DNA of 64,000 nucleotides from Bacillus sp. B15-48 (lineage in GTDB: Bacteria > Bacillota > Bacilli > Bacillales > Cytobacillaceae), in assembly GCF_016879755.1 (NCBI RefSeq), contig NZ_WOFU01000005.1, positions 1 to 64,000 on the forward strand, given 5' to 3'. Shown piece by piece: positions 36,070-44,602 of this stretch. Both the position numbers and the translations under genes were made by a program. Below the pieces are notes generated by a model, which made no database searches, was not told the DNA's origin, and was given only the letters and a program-made list of their open reading frames with translations. Position 1 is the first letter of the stretch, and each line of letters opens with the position of its first letter.

Positions 36070-37218
36070 TCATTTTATTATTTTCCTTCCATCGTCACTG
36101 TTTAGCTTATATTCCCAATAAAATTGTTTTCGAACAAAGTAGCCACGGTGGGAAACTTTCATATTTAATACGTGGATTCCTTCTTGTTCCCAAGCTTTAT
36201 AGAGTTGCCTTAGCTTGTTCTCTCCTTGAACAAAGGCGATGCCGCAGTCTCCACCTCCTGTACCTGATGATTTTCCGCTGCCATATTCATTAGCAATCTC
36301 GCATAATCTTGTTAACTTTTCTGTTTCTATTGGAATTTTTGCGACTTCATCAAGTTTCTTTAAAGCTTCTCGATTATCCGCAATACTCTTTATTGCTCCG
36401 CCACAATCATTCTTTGAAAAACTTTGTATTAAATGAGCAACTGCTTCATAACTCTCCTGTAAAAATGCTTGATACAATTCCGGTTTGTTGTCACGAATTT
36501 TTCGGATTTTTTCAACCATTGGACCTCTCGTAGCTGCTTCACCAGTCCAACCAATTCCCCATTTCAAATCTGGCGCAGGCTTAAGCGAAGTAATCATCAA
36601 ATTAGGCCATGGAGTTTCCAGTAGCTCGGTTATTTTTCCACCTTTCTTCAGCTCGTTTTCCAACCAATCGGAGTGATAAGCAGAATAATAGACCCAGCCA
36701 CCGTAAGTCGAGGCCGCTATATCTGCACCAGAACCGTTTTTTTGCACTGTTAAATGAGATAGAACTGAAAGCTTAAAGATCTCCTCTCGAGACAAATGTA
36801 TTTTATAGAAAGCAAGAATCGCCGATACTACACCAACAACAAGAGCAGCACTTGACCCTAGCCCATATTTCTGACCCGAAGCATCTTCTAATTGACTCTT
36901 AATTTTTAAATGAAAGAAATCTTGTGGAAAGTTCTTTTCCTGAAGAAATTGATTGACGACAGAAATCGTTTGCTTGATAAAGGCAAGCCTTGAATCAGTA
37001 AGATTAAAAACAACCTCCTTTCCAGAACTGCTCCAATTCAGATAATCAAGACCTAAATCAGGCAGTGACAGTCGATTCTCATTGCTTAGTTCAATATCGA
37101 TAATGATAAAACGGTCAATCGCCATAACGACAGCGTGTTGGTTTGGTTCAAGAATGGCATATTCACCAGCAATCAGCGCATTTCCAGGAACTCTTATTCT
37201 CCATTTCGTATGCGACAT
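36070..37218 (-). CDS. mvaK2: Phosphomevalonate kinase (GHMP family)
   Basis: GHMP kinase of 382 residues. It has PGNALIAGEYAIL at the N-terminus, the ATP loop KYGLGSSAALVVG, and the C-terminal SGKSSGTGGGDCGIAF motif of phosphomevalonate kinases. It would convert mevalonate-5-phosphate to the diphosphate. The ATG follows GAAGGAGGGGG. No other mevalonate-pathway genes are in the window, and most Bacilli use the MEP pathway, so its physiological role is open. A Fur-like box and a TTGAT-type palindrome lie upstream. Confidence 0.8.
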   Translation of the reverse strand: MSHTKWRIRVPGNALIAGEYAILEPNQHAVVMAIDRFIIIDIELSNENRLSLPDLGLDYLNWSSSGKEVVFNLTDSRLAFIKQTISVVNQFLQEKNFPQDFFHLKIKSQLEDASGQKYGLGSSAALVVGVVSAILAFYKIHLSREEIFKLSVLSHLTVQKNGSGADIAASTYGGWVYYSAYHSDWLENELKKGGKITELLETPWPNLMITSLKPAPDLKWGIGWTGEAATRGPMVEKIRKIRDNKPELYQAFLQESYEAVAHLIQSFSKNDCGGAIKSIADNREALKKLDEVAKIPIETEKLTRLCEIANEYGSGKSSGTGGGDCGIAFVQGENKLRQLYKAWEQEGIHVLNMKVSHRGYFVRKQFYWEYKLNSDDGRKIIK

Positions 37219-37309
37219 GTTTGCCCCCTCCTTCTCAATTGTTTTACGAATCTATTTTTAAAAGCCTATGGCTTACCTTAGAGGAAATTTATTATTCACA
37301 TAAATTATA

Positions 37310-37327
37310 TGATAATGATTCTCATTA
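37310..37327 (-). promoter_or_regulatory. Fur-like box before mvaK2
   Basis: TGATAATGATTCTCATTA matches the 7-1-7 Fur consensus (TGATAATnATTATCA) with one mismatch. It overlaps a minus-strand TATAAT-like -10 element, so iron-dependent repression of the downstream kinase gene is plausible. It lies 3' of the flavodoxin gene. Confidence 0.6.
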
Positions 37328-37331
37328 TTAA

Positions 37332-37345
37332 TTGATTTAAATCAA
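37332..37345. promoter_or_regulatory. TTGAT-N4-ATCAA palindrome, copy 1
   Basis: TTGATTTAAATCAA, a perfect palindrome in the mvaK2 upstream region next to the Fur-like box. A near-identical copy precedes the flavodoxin gene. The half sites match the FNR/ANR-type consensus, though Bacillus Fnr prefers another sequence. Confidence 0.5.
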
Positions 37346-37359
37346 TTTTTTCATTTTTT

Positions 37360-37393
37360 AAACGAAAAATGCCCAACTTTTGAAAAGTTGAGC
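37360..37393 (-). terminator. Terminator after the flavodoxin gene
   Basis: CAACTTTT and AAAAGTTG pair, followed on the minus strand by GGGCATTTTTCG, about 25 bases past the flavodoxin stop. Confidence 0.6.
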
Positions 37394-37416
37394 TGTTTAT
37401 CGATGATTTCTTCATT

Positions 37417-37872
37417 TTATGCTGTCTTCACCTTCACTTGCGCGTTTGTTATATTTTCACAAAAAGTTCTGCATTTTGTCGTTACTTGTTCTTCAAATTC
37501 TTTATCTACCTTCAAGCCGTTTGTAATGATTTCACAGCCCCGGTTCTTTAATGTTTCCTCCAACACATCTACCGCTCTTGCAAAATAATCATAGCTAGAG
37601 TCACCTGCTCCAAACACAGCTCCTATTTTTCCGGTTAAATCTGTATCTTGTAATTCCTCATAGAAACCGAGCATTTCATCTGGTAATTCGCCATCTCCCC
37701 ATGTATAGCTTCCGATTAAAATTCGGTCATAAGCGATTAGCTCATCGGCATAGGCATCTATTCCATCCTTTACCTCTACACAATCACCTAATCTCGTTAA
37801 TTCAGCAGCAATCAATTCAGCCATTTGTTCGGTGTTCCCAGTCATGCTGCAATAAACAATTATGGTATTCAT
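37417..37872 (-). CDS. Flavodoxin
   Basis: Flavodoxin of 151 residues, FMN-binding electron carrier. The phosphate loop is SMTGNTEQMAE; the FMN-contact loops GSYTWGDGELPDE and GAGDSSYDYF are intact. Start at the ATG ten bases after GGAGG; a GTG three codons upstream abuts that site. A TTGATTTACATCAA palindrome 66 bases upstream suggests shared control with mvaK2. Flavodoxins commonly replace ferredoxin under iron limitation. Confidence 0.9.
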   Translation of the reverse strand: MNTIIVYCSMTGNTEQMAELIAAELTRLGDCVEVKDGIDAYADELIAYDRILIGSYTWGDGELPDEMLGFYEELQDTDLTGKIGAVFGAGDSSYDYFARAVDVLEETLKNRGCEIITNGLKVDKEFEEQVTTKCRTFCENITNAQVKVKTA

Positions 37873-37937
37873 CGTTTTCACTCCTCCACCATCGATCGTT
37901 ATACTGAAAATAATAGCTAATTATCGATTGAATGAAA

Positions 37938-37951
37938 TTGATTTACATCAA
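37938..37951. promoter_or_regulatory. TTGAT-N4-ATCAA palindrome, copy 2
   Basis: TTGATTTACATCAA, upstream of the flavodoxin gene. Thirteen of 14 bases match copy 1, and the flanking AA/TT extend the match. Confidence 0.5.
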
Positions 37952-37965
37952 TTTTTATTCCAAAA

Positions 37966-38003
37966 ATAAAAAACGCACAGTTTATGAAAACCGCGCATTT
38001 TTT
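37966..38003 (-). terminator. Terminator downstream of the cupin remnant
   Basis: On the minus strand GCGCGGTTT and AAACTGTGC pair imperfectly and are followed by a T-rich run. It probably ends transcripts of the GntR/ABC operon and the cupin fragment. Confidence 0.55.
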
Positions 38004-38090
38004 ACTGGGAAATATATACATTTTTTTATAATACAAATGCCTAGACAACTTACAATTTAAACCATTGCCTTTTTTAATATCCTTCCAGTA

Positions 38091-38256
38091 TTAAATATCT
38101 TTTGCATACTGTTCACTAGGAAGTTGGTTCAACATTACATAGAGACTGACATTCTCTGTGCCATTATTCAAAAAAGCGAGTTCTTCATCGCCATGAAATA
38201 AAAGGACGTCTCCTTTTTCAACAGCAACATCGTTTGAATCAACTTGAAAATTACCT
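38091..38256 (-). pseudogene. Cupin-domain C-terminal fragment
   Basis: An open frame of about 55 codons without a start codon reads GNFQVDSNDVAVEKGDVLLF, then HGDEELAFLNNGTENVSLYV and MLNQLPSEQY before a TAA. This is the second half of a cupin barrel (V-x-KGDVLLF, then a hydrophobic strand). In frame, a TAA lies immediately before it, and it overlaps the last codons of the ABC permease. It looks like the remains of a cupin gene truncated by a deletion that placed the ABC operon here. Confidence 0.5.
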
Positions 38257-38952
38257 TGTTTTTATAATCGTAATCTTTCGAATAAATCCGTAAGAGATAC
38301 CGTAAAAAATGACCCCAACAGCTAACAATTGGTAAAAGAATGTCATCTGTGGTTCTGTAAATTGATTGATAAAAAACTCAATGATCCATCCTTGGGCAAT
38401 CCCATGCAACAGAATAAGGAAAAGGACCCCTACAGTGATGCCGCCACCTGCTAATCCAGTCTGATAAAATAGTAAACCGAGGATAAACATAATAGAAAGC
38501 AAGAAAAACATTATCGCTGTGTCAATCGCCACGCTCGAAAACCATGCATTCTCCATTAATGGGGATAGGTAAAGAAACTTAAAACTAGAAATTCCGGCAG
38601 CATTTGTAAAGGCCAATGTCAACGACTGGAGCGTGCTGCTGATAACTGATTTTACAAAAGCTAAACCGAAGAAAAATAATCCGAGAGCAATATATAAATT
38701 TTTCCTCGTAGCTCCCATTTTGATTGAGAACGGAATTGCTTCTTTCACCGTCAAAAACCCAAGAATCGCACAATACACATAAATTGGGAAATCGAGTGAT
38801 AAAAAGTACACCCCATTCTCGACACCGAGTAGAAAATTAGCAATACCTAAAGACAAGACGAGTATGATTAATAAAATGCTCCAAAAAATCATCAATGAAT
38901 AACGAATATCCGTTAAAAAGAAATAGATTAACCCCTTTATCTGCCTACCCAT
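38251..38952 (-). CDS. ABC transporter permease protein
   Basis: Hydrophobic protein of 233 residues with six predicted helices; the second half has long uncharged segments (GLLFYQTGLAGGGITVGVLF). It follows the ATPase gene directly and is probably its membrane partner, as in YtrABC-type systems. The ATG at 38952 follows AAAGGGG by eight bases; the GTG one codon earlier is also possible. Its last codons run into the cupin fragment, so the C-terminus may have been altered. Confidence 0.7.
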   Translation of the reverse strand: MGRQIKGLIYFFLTDIRYSLMIFWSILLIILVLSLGIANFLLGVENGVYFLSLDFPIYVYCAILGFLTVKEAIPFSIKMGATRKNLYIALGLFFFGLAFVKSVISSTLQSLTLAFTNAAGISSFKFLYLSPLMENAWFSSVAIDTAIMFFLLSIMFILGLLFYQTGLAGGGITVGVLFLILLHGIAQGWIIEFFINQFTEPQMTFFYQLLAVGVIFYGISYGFIRKITIIKTR

Positions 38953-38955
38953 CAC

Positions 38956-39813
38956 TTAAACCCCTTTCTTTCGCTCAGTTAAATGAATCATTAATTCTTG
39001 GATTGGTACACCTTCGACCGTAAGTCCACTCTTTCTCGCTTCCTCTACACTTCCATAAACATAAGCAGTCATCATCCCTGCTAATTGTTTTTTCTCTAAC
39101 ACTTCTTTCCCTTGAATGAACTTCTCTACTTCCTCAATTTTTCCTGATACCGAACACGTATTATGCCTTAAAACATCTGCCTCTTCTTTTACCACTAAAG
39201 AACCTTCACTTAAAATTAGAACTTCCTCAAACAACAAACTAATCTCGTCAATAAGATGTGTGGAGAATAGAATTGTACGTTTTTCTGTTTGATACTCTTC
39301 AAGAAGAATCTCATAGAATTTTTTACGCGAAGGTGCATCTAGACCGATATAGGGCTCGTCAAATATCGTGATTGGTGCTTTACTTGCTAAACCAACAATG
39401 ATCCCAAGTGCTGATTCCATCCCTTTAGAAAGCGCCTTTACCCTTGTATTCAATTTAAGTTTGTATTCTTTGATTAAACAATCCGCCAACTCTTGATCCC
39501 ATTTCGGATAAAAATAGGAATAAATCTTCAACACATTCTTTACTTTTAAATCTTTTTTAAAATTTTCTCCTTCCTTAATCAAACAAATCGATTCGGTTAA
39601 TCGTTGATTATCAAATGGATTCTCACCATCGATTAAAATTTCTCCTTCATCCGCTAAAATTTGTCCAGACAAGATATTCATGAACGTTGTTTTCCCTGCC
39701 CCGTTTCTGCCAAGCAACCCGTAGATTTTCGGTTCATCCAACGTAAAAGAAATGTTCCTTAAAGCTTCATGATCCTTATAGCGTTTGGATAGATTCTTCA
39801 CTTCAATCTTCAT
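38956..39813 (-). CDS. ABC transporter ATP-binding protein (YtrB-like)
   Basis: ATPase of 285 residues. Walker A LGRNGAGKTT, signature LSKGMESALG (degenerate compared with LSGGQ) and Walker B ITIFDEPYIGLDA. The C-terminal ~75 residues form an accessory domain. It overlaps the GntR regulator gene by 11 bases. YtrA-type operons respond to cell-wall antibiotics in Bacilli, which is a possible role here. Confidence 0.85.
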   Translation of the reverse strand: MKIEVKNLSKRYKDHEALRNISFTLDEPKIYGLLGRNGAGKTTFMNILSGQILADEGEILIDGENPFDNQRLTESICLIKEGENFKKDLKVKNVLKIYSYFYPKWDQELADCLIKEYKLKLNTRVKALSKGMESALGIIVGLASKAPITIFDEPYIGLDAPSRKKFYEILLEEYQTEKRTILFSTHLIDEISLLFEEVLILSEGSLVVKEEADVLRHNTCSVSGKIEEVEKFIQGKEVLEKKQLAGMMTAYVYGSVEEARKSGLTVEGVPIQELMIHLTERKKGV

Positions 39814-40177
39814 GCGAATCCTCCCTTTTCATCATTTCGATTAGCTCCTCCGTACTAATTCGGAGTTTTCCCGCTTCCCTTTTTAATGGCTGGACATATG
39901 TTTCATAAAATGATTCTTGCCTGCTTTCAATCAAAATGTCCCATGCCTCTTCAGTGACAAACATTCCAACACCCCTTCGTTTGTAAAGAATCCCCTTTGC
40001 AACAAGTTCATTAATTCCTTTCCCAGCTGTAGCCGGATTGATTTTATAAAAGGCAGCAAATTCATTGGTGGATGGTACTCTGTCTCCTGGATTGAATTCC
40101 CCATTGATGATGGAATCCTCAATTTGTTCTTTAATTTGAAGGAAGATCGGCTTATTATCATCTAAGGAATTTTTCAT
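39803..40177 (-). CDS. GntR family regulator (YtrA subfamily)
   Basis: Short GntR protein of 124 residues: winged helix with NGEFNPGDRVPSTNEFAAFY and NPATAGKGINELVAKGIL, followed by a ~45-residue dimerisation tail instead of an effector domain. That is the YtrA layout. First gene of an operon with an ABC ATPase and permease, which it probably represses. ATG after GAAGGAG. Confidence 0.88.
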   Translation of the reverse strand: MKNSLDDNKPIFLQIKEQIEDSIINGEFNPGDRVPSTNEFAAFYKINPATAGKGINELVAKGILYKRRGVGMFVTEEAWDILIESRQESFYETYVQPLKREAGKLRISTEELIEMMKREDSHED

Positions 40178-40317
40178 GGTAGGCTCCTTCGTTTATTTGT
40201 TAATTGGTTAATTACTTATGCAACTAACTATATAACCGAAGACCTCCTTTGTCAATAATATTCTGAAAAGTTAAAATAACACACAAATGAAACCGAGCGT
40301 TTTCACTTTTTCAGCAT

Positions 40318-40358
40318 AAAAAACCGCACGGTGAATTTCTCACTCATGCGGCTCTTTA
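40318..40358 (-). terminator. Terminator after the PAP2 gene
   Basis: CCGCATG...GTGCGG stem with an inner GTGA/TCAC extension on the minus strand, followed by six Ts. Confidence 0.75.
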
Positions 40359-40401
40359 TCCTGAAGTATTGACCAATATAGGAAGACTTATTTGCTTGTA
40401 A

Positions 40402-41061
40402 CTATATATAAAGTGAGCTGTTTCTAAACAAAATTCTGAATGTAATCAAACAGAAATAAAACCAAAAAATTGAAATCGTGATGGCAGCTAAAATATCAGA
40501 AGGAAAATGTGCACCTATAATAACTCTGCTTAGGGCGACAATTCCCATCATGATAATAAAAAGGGTCGAGAACGTATTCATCGCTATCGAATTTCGAAGT
40601 AAACGAGCACATAAAAAAAACAGAAATGAAAACAAAAGAACACTTCTCATCGTATGACCGCTTGGGAAACTATAAGAAGCGATTTCAAGCGATTGGCCAA
40701 ATACTTCAATAACAGTCATTTCCCCAGGTCTAGCTCGTTGAAACAGTATTTTCAAAATAAAATTAAGCGCAATTCCTCCAAATGATACTGTAAATAAAAG
40801 AATCGCAAATCCCCACATTTTTTTGTATAACAAATATCCGCCAATAACAACAGTCAAAAGTAAGATCGTTTCCCCTGATCCAATCTTTGTAACTACCTCC
40901 ATTACTGAATCATGAAATGAAGAGGATCTCTCTATAAAAAAAGAAATTATGACTTCATCCATCCGGGTGAGTTGATTTCGTAATGATAAAATTGAAATGA
41001 TGATAAACAAGATTAAGCAACTAACTGCAATAAAAGCATGTTTTCTCTGTTGTTGTAACAT
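40402..41061 (-). CDS. PAP2 family phosphatase
   Basis: Membrane phosphatase of 219 residues, six helices. The three PAP2 motifs are KILFQRARP, SYPSGH-type (here ASYSFPSGHTMRS) and SRVIIGAHFPSDIL. The family dephosphorylates undecaprenyl diphosphate or phosphatidate. Monocistronic, ATG after AGAGAG. The natural substrate is not determinable. Confidence 0.87.
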   Translation of the reverse strand: MLQQQRKHAFIAVSCLILFIIISILSLRNQLTRMDEVIISFFIERSSSFHDSVMEVVTKIGSGETILLLTVVIGGYLLYKKMWGFAILLFTVSFGGIALNFILKILFQRARPGEMTVIEVFGQSLEIASYSFPSGHTMRSVLLFSFLFFLCARLLRNSIAMNTFSTLFIIMMGIVALSRVIIGAHFPSDILAAITISIFWFYFCLITFRILFRNSSLYI

Positions 41062-41359
41062 ATGGAATCTCTCTTTCTAATCCGATGAGATATGCATTAT
41101 ATCATCGTTTTTTTGTGGTCAAAGAAGGTAGCTATAAGACAAAAAATCGAGGACAGGATCTAAATAGTAATTATTACGATTTGAATTATATCTTGTTTTT
41201 TATAGTTTGTAAATAGAGAGTAGACATAGACACACGTAACATGGCTCTATACAAATAATATAAAAACCATTTATCTTTATTTTATTAATATAATAAAAGC
41301 ATTTTGAAGTTACTTGACAAAACAGAACAATTTCCTGTAGTCTTTTATTTGTTGTTAAC
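41062..41359. other. Intergenic region before the M-box
   Basis: About 300 AT-rich bases separate the divergent PAP2 and mgtE transcription units. The mgtE promoter should lie here: TTGACA at 41315-41320, with TAGTCT 18 bases later, is a possible weak sigma-A site. Nothing else recognised. Confidence 0.4.
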
Positions 41360-41533
41360 TGAATACCTCGTTAGGTGAGGCTCCTGTGCTGGAGATACGC
41401 TGCTGCCCAAAAACGTCCAAAGACGCCAATGGGTCAACAGAAACCATCGACATAAGGTGGTTTTTAATGTAGCTGGATTTTTCCTATGCCGCACAGTGCT
41501 AAAGCTCTACGAATGGAGGAATCTAGACGCTTA
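41360..41533 (+). ncRNA. M-box (ykoK) magnesium riboswitch
   Basis: The leader contains the conserved M-box blocks GTTAGGTGAGGCTCC, GATACGCTGCTGCCC, AAAGACGCCAATGGGTCAAC, CATCGACATAAGG and GCTAAAGCTCTACGA in order. High Mg2+ promotes the downstream terminator and lowers mgtE expression. Position directly upstream of mgtE agrees. Confidence 0.93.
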
Positions 41534-41596
41534 TTTGCTGTGTCTTTACTTTGACATATTTTTGTTAGAGGAGGACTCTGCTTAACTTTGCTATGC

Positions 41597-41632
41597 AAAA
41601 GACATCTTCATTCGTGGAAGATGTCTTTTTTA
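41597..41632 (+). terminator. M-box expression-platform terminator
   Basis: AAAAGACATCTTC and GAAGATGTCTTTT pair around a short loop and lead into TTTATTT, between the aptamer and mgtE. Confidence 0.85.
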
Positions 41633-41686
41633 TTTCCTTTAGAAAACGAGGTAAATTCTAACATTTGGTATCTGGAGGTGGTTGAA

Positions 41687-41818
41687 TTGGATAGCAGTTC
41701 GGAACCTGAGTCATTTTATTTGTATTCCCTAAACACAAAACAGATCGGCATGACGTCCAGTTCATGCCTAAAAAGAGGATATCAACTTGTTATGAAACAG
41801 ATGAAATCCTCTTATTAA
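41687..41818 (+). CDS. Possible 43-aa leader ORF before mgtE
   Basis: A TTG seven bases after GGAGGTG opens a 43-codon frame (SSSEPESFYLYSLNTKQIG ... GYQLVMKQMKSS) ending 12 bases before the mgtE ATG. It lies after the M-box terminator and so is made only on read-through transcripts. The strong ribosome site argues for translation; lack of a recognised family argues against. It could couple translation to mgtE. Confidence 0.35.
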   Translation: MDSSSEPESFYLYSLNTKQIGMTSSSCLKRGYQLVMKQMKSSY

Positions 41819-41830
41819 GGAGGAATAATT

Positions 41831-43192
41831 ATGGTTCGATTAGATGAACAAAATCGGGAGCAATATGAACAGCTCATTTTAGAAACACTCCGATCAGAAG
41901 CACGTGAACAATTTCGCGAAACCTTCCTAGAACTACACCCAACTGATCAAGTTGAGATTTTTGTGAAACTGGAGAGCAGCACTCGAAGACGCGTGTACGA
42001 GTACTTAACTCCAGAAGACTTTTCACATATTTTCGAAGGCTTAGAAATCAATCAGCAAAAACGAATTTACCAAGAACTTGATGAAAGCTATTCTTCAAAA
42101 ATGTTTAACAATATGTTTTCAGATGATATTGCTCACTTTTTGGCTGATATGACAGGTGAAAAAGTAGAAGATATCTTACAGAAAATGAGCAAAGAAGAAG
42201 CTGAAGATGTCAAAGAAATAATGGCTTACGCACCTGAGACCGCTGGTGCCATTATGACAAAAGAATATGTCAGTATTTCATCAACAGATATCGTTTCAAA
42301 TGTTATTGAAAAATTAAGGAATGATGCCCCAGACGCTGAAACGATTTACTATTTATATGTAGTGGATGAGCCTGGAAGATTGGTTGGTGTTACTTCACTC
42401 AGAGACCTCATTACCGCTCAACCAACTGAAGTAATTGAAAAGATTATGAGTACAAGAGTTGTATCTGTAACTGATGACATGGATCAAGAAGACGTAGCAA
42501 TACTAATTAAAAAGTATGATTTCTTAGCTGTACCTGTTGTTTCCAAGCAAAATCACCTCGTTGGGATCGTTACATTTGATGATGTCATTGATATTCTCGA
42601 AGAAGAGGCTACGGAAGATTTAGGTGAGATTTCAGCTACTAAAGGAGCAACGGATGTCAATGTAAGCTCATTTACTGCAGCTCGGAAACGTTCACCATGG
42701 ATCATTATGCTCATGTTTTTTGGTCTTATTACAGCTGGGGTCATTGGTCAATTTGAAGAAACGTTAGAAGAAATCGTGTTATTAGCGATTTTCATCCCAC
42801 TCATTATGGACTCCGCAGGTAATACCGGTACACAATCATTGGCAGTTGCTGTTCGGGGTCTAGCGCTTGGAACAATTAAAAAAGGCACGATTGGAAAAAT
42901 GGTCAAACGAGAATTAGGTACAGGTGTAATCCTCGGATTAATCTGTATGTTTGTCCTCAGTATTACAATCACAATTATGTACCAACATTGGATGTTAGCG
43001 TTAATTGTCGGTTTTTCGATTTTTTGCACACTAAGTGTTGCTACAGTGATTGGCTCAACGGTTCCACTTGTCATTAATAAATTAAAGTTAGATCCTGCCA
43101 TTGCATCAGGACCGTTCATTACAACCGTAAATGACATTCTTGGTTTATTGATCTATTTCTCGATTGCAACAGCATTGCTTGATTTCTTGTAA
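41831..43192 (+). CDS. mgtE: Magnesium transporter MgtE
   Basis: Mg2+ channel of 453 residues: N-terminal superhelical domain (~1-130), a CBS pair (~135-255, including YLYVVDEPGRLVGVTSLRDL), a linker helix and five membrane helices from ~285. The pore region has PLIMDSAGNTGTQSLAV. The cytosolic domains close the pore when Mg2+ is bound. ATG after AGGAGGA, under M-box control. Confidence 0.95.
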   Translation: MVRLDEQNREQYEQLILETLRSEAREQFRETFLELHPTDQVEIFVKLESSTRRRVYEYLTPEDFSHIFEGLEINQQKRIYQELDESYSSKMFNNMFSDDIAHFLADMTGEKVEDILQKMSKEEAEDVKEIMAYAPETAGAIMTKEYVSISSTDIVSNVIEKLRNDAPDAETIYYLYVVDEPGRLVGVTSLRDLITAQPTEVIEKIMSTRVVSVTDDMDQEDVAILIKKYDFLAVPVVSKQNHLVGIVTFDDVIDILEEEATEDLGEISATKGATDVNVSSFTAARKRSPWIIMLMFFGLITAGVIGQFEETLEEIVLLAIFIPLIMDSAGNTGTQSLAVAVRGLALGTIKKGTIGKMVKRELGTGVILGLICMFVLSITITIMYQHWMLALIVGFSIFCTLSVATVIGSTVPLVINKLKLDPAIASGPFITTVNDILGLLIYFSIATALLDFL

Positions 43193-43359
43193 AATTTAAA
43201 TGTTACGGAGACTAGGGATATGTGGCTGTCCAAAACGGTCTCGAGAAAACCAAGAGTTAAGAGAAACTACCGACGAATATAATTTTTAATTTTACTGAAC
43301 ATTTCCCATGTGATAAGTGCTAAAACTCATTCAAATTAAGATGTATAAGCATATTCTTT

Positions 43360-43397
43360 GAAAGACACCCTCATTGTTTTGGGTGTCTTTCTCTTTT
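43360..43397 (+). terminator. Terminator after mgtE
   Basis: GAAAGACACCC and GGGTGTCTTTC pair around a ten-base loop, followed by TCTTTT. Confidence 0.8.
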
Positions 43398-43550
43398 CAG
43401 TATATATTTATGCATATTTTAATAGGAAGAAATTATTTCTGTATATTTCTAATTTATTGGAATTTTGTTAGTATGGTATCTAAGCTGAAAAATTGGAAAT
43501 TTCCCACTTGGATAGATTCAAAAAAAACCTAAGAGGAAAGGAAACACAAG

Positions 43551-44519
43551 ATGAAAATGTTAACCGAATTTCTATCACGGCGGTTGCCGCTATTAATTTT
43601 AATCGTTTCAATCATTACCTATTTCTCCCCTTATTATTTACAAACACCTGCTTGGATTCCGAGCTTTCTATTAGGGGTCGTCATTTTTTTCACAGGGCTT
43701 TCAATGAATGTGGCGGCGATTAGAGGAATCAAATCGAAAAGAAAAGAACTTTTCATTGCTACATTCTTAAAATGGACGCTTACTGTTTTTGTTTCTATTT
43801 TCATCGCTTATGTGTTTTTTTCATCCTATCCAGAAATCGCTGCAGGGATCATTTTATCTGGAACGGTGCCAAGCGCTACAGCGGCAACTCTTTATACCTT
43901 TTTAGCTGGAGGCAATACTTCGCTTGTCATCGCAGCTTCGCTCATTGATGTGGCAATCAGTCCAATAATTACACCGTTGTCCATGTTAGGACTATCAACT
44001 ACAACCATTTCCATCTCATTTTTCGATTTACTTAAATCATTTATACTCATTGTCATTCTTCCATTAAGTGCTGGCATCTTAATTCAAAGAGTGTTTCCAC
44101 AATCAGCGGACTATTCGAAATCAGCAACAAAATTCGGCTCATCACTCGCGCTTTTACTGACTGTGCACATCATCGTCGCAAGCGGCAAAGAGGCCATTCA
44201 ACAAGAATTATTCTTATTGCCGTTTATTACAATCGCTGTGTTTATTCAAGTTGTTTTTCCAATGATTGCCGCCTACTTCATTGCCAAAAAATTATCTATT
44301 GGAGAAGCAGACGCACGGGCCACATTATTTCAAGTAGGGTTATGCAACACTGCCTTAGCAGCGATCCTTGCCTTTGAATTTATCGGGGAGTTTGCCGCAA
44401 TAGCGCCAATTATTAATATGATCATCAATCTCTCAACTGGTTCGTATATCGCAAACTTTTTCGCCAAAAAGAACCGAGAGTTGGCAAGCTGGTCGCATCA
44501 AAACGCAAATATTCGTTAG
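43551..44519 (+). CDS. Bile acid:sodium symporter (BASS) family protein
   Basis: Ten-helix transporter of 322 residues. GVVIFFTGLSMN near residue 45 and SGTVPSATAATLYTFLAGGN, with later VGLCNTALAAILA, fit the two BASS core motifs. Bacterial members move pantoate, keto acids or bile-acid-like anions with Na+. ATG after AAGAGGAAAGGAAA. Monocistronic. Substrate unknown. Confidence 0.85.
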   Translation: MKMLTEFLSRRLPLLILIVSIITYFSPYYLQTPAWIPSFLLGVVIFFTGLSMNVAAIRGIKSKRKELFIATFLKWTLTVFVSIFIAYVFFSSYPEIAAGIILSGTVPSATAATLYTFLAGGNTSLVIAASLIDVAISPIITPLSMLGLSTTTISISFFDLLKSFILIVILPLSAGILIQRVFPQSADYSKSATKFGSSLALLLTVHIIVASGKEAIQQELFLLPFITIAVFIQVVFPMIAAYFIAKKLSIGEADARATLFQVGLCNTALAAILAFEFIGEFAAIAPIINMIINLSTGSYIANFFAKKNRELASWSHQNANIR

Positions 44520-44566
44520 TTCAGTAGTGGACATAAGTAGACTTTTATTTTACAACAATTAAAAGT

Positions 44567-44600
44567 AAAAAGGGTACGGATTTTAACCCGTACCCCTTTT
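44567..44600. terminator. Bidirectional terminator
   Basis: AAAAAGGGTACGG and CCGTACCCCTTTT pair around a short loop, between the convergent BASS and glcD-like genes. Confidence 0.8.
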
Positions 44601-44602
44601 GA

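Noticed and set aside
37332-37951. TTGAT-N4-ATCAA palindromes as Bacillus Fnr sites
   Set aside because: The half sites match the E. coli FNR/Pseudomonas ANR consensus; Bacillus Fnr uses TGTGA-N6-TCACA, so the binding protein is left open.
41339-41580. T-box leader before mgtE
   Set aside because: No T-box sequence (TGGNACC) or specifier loop; the conserved blocks are those of the M-box.
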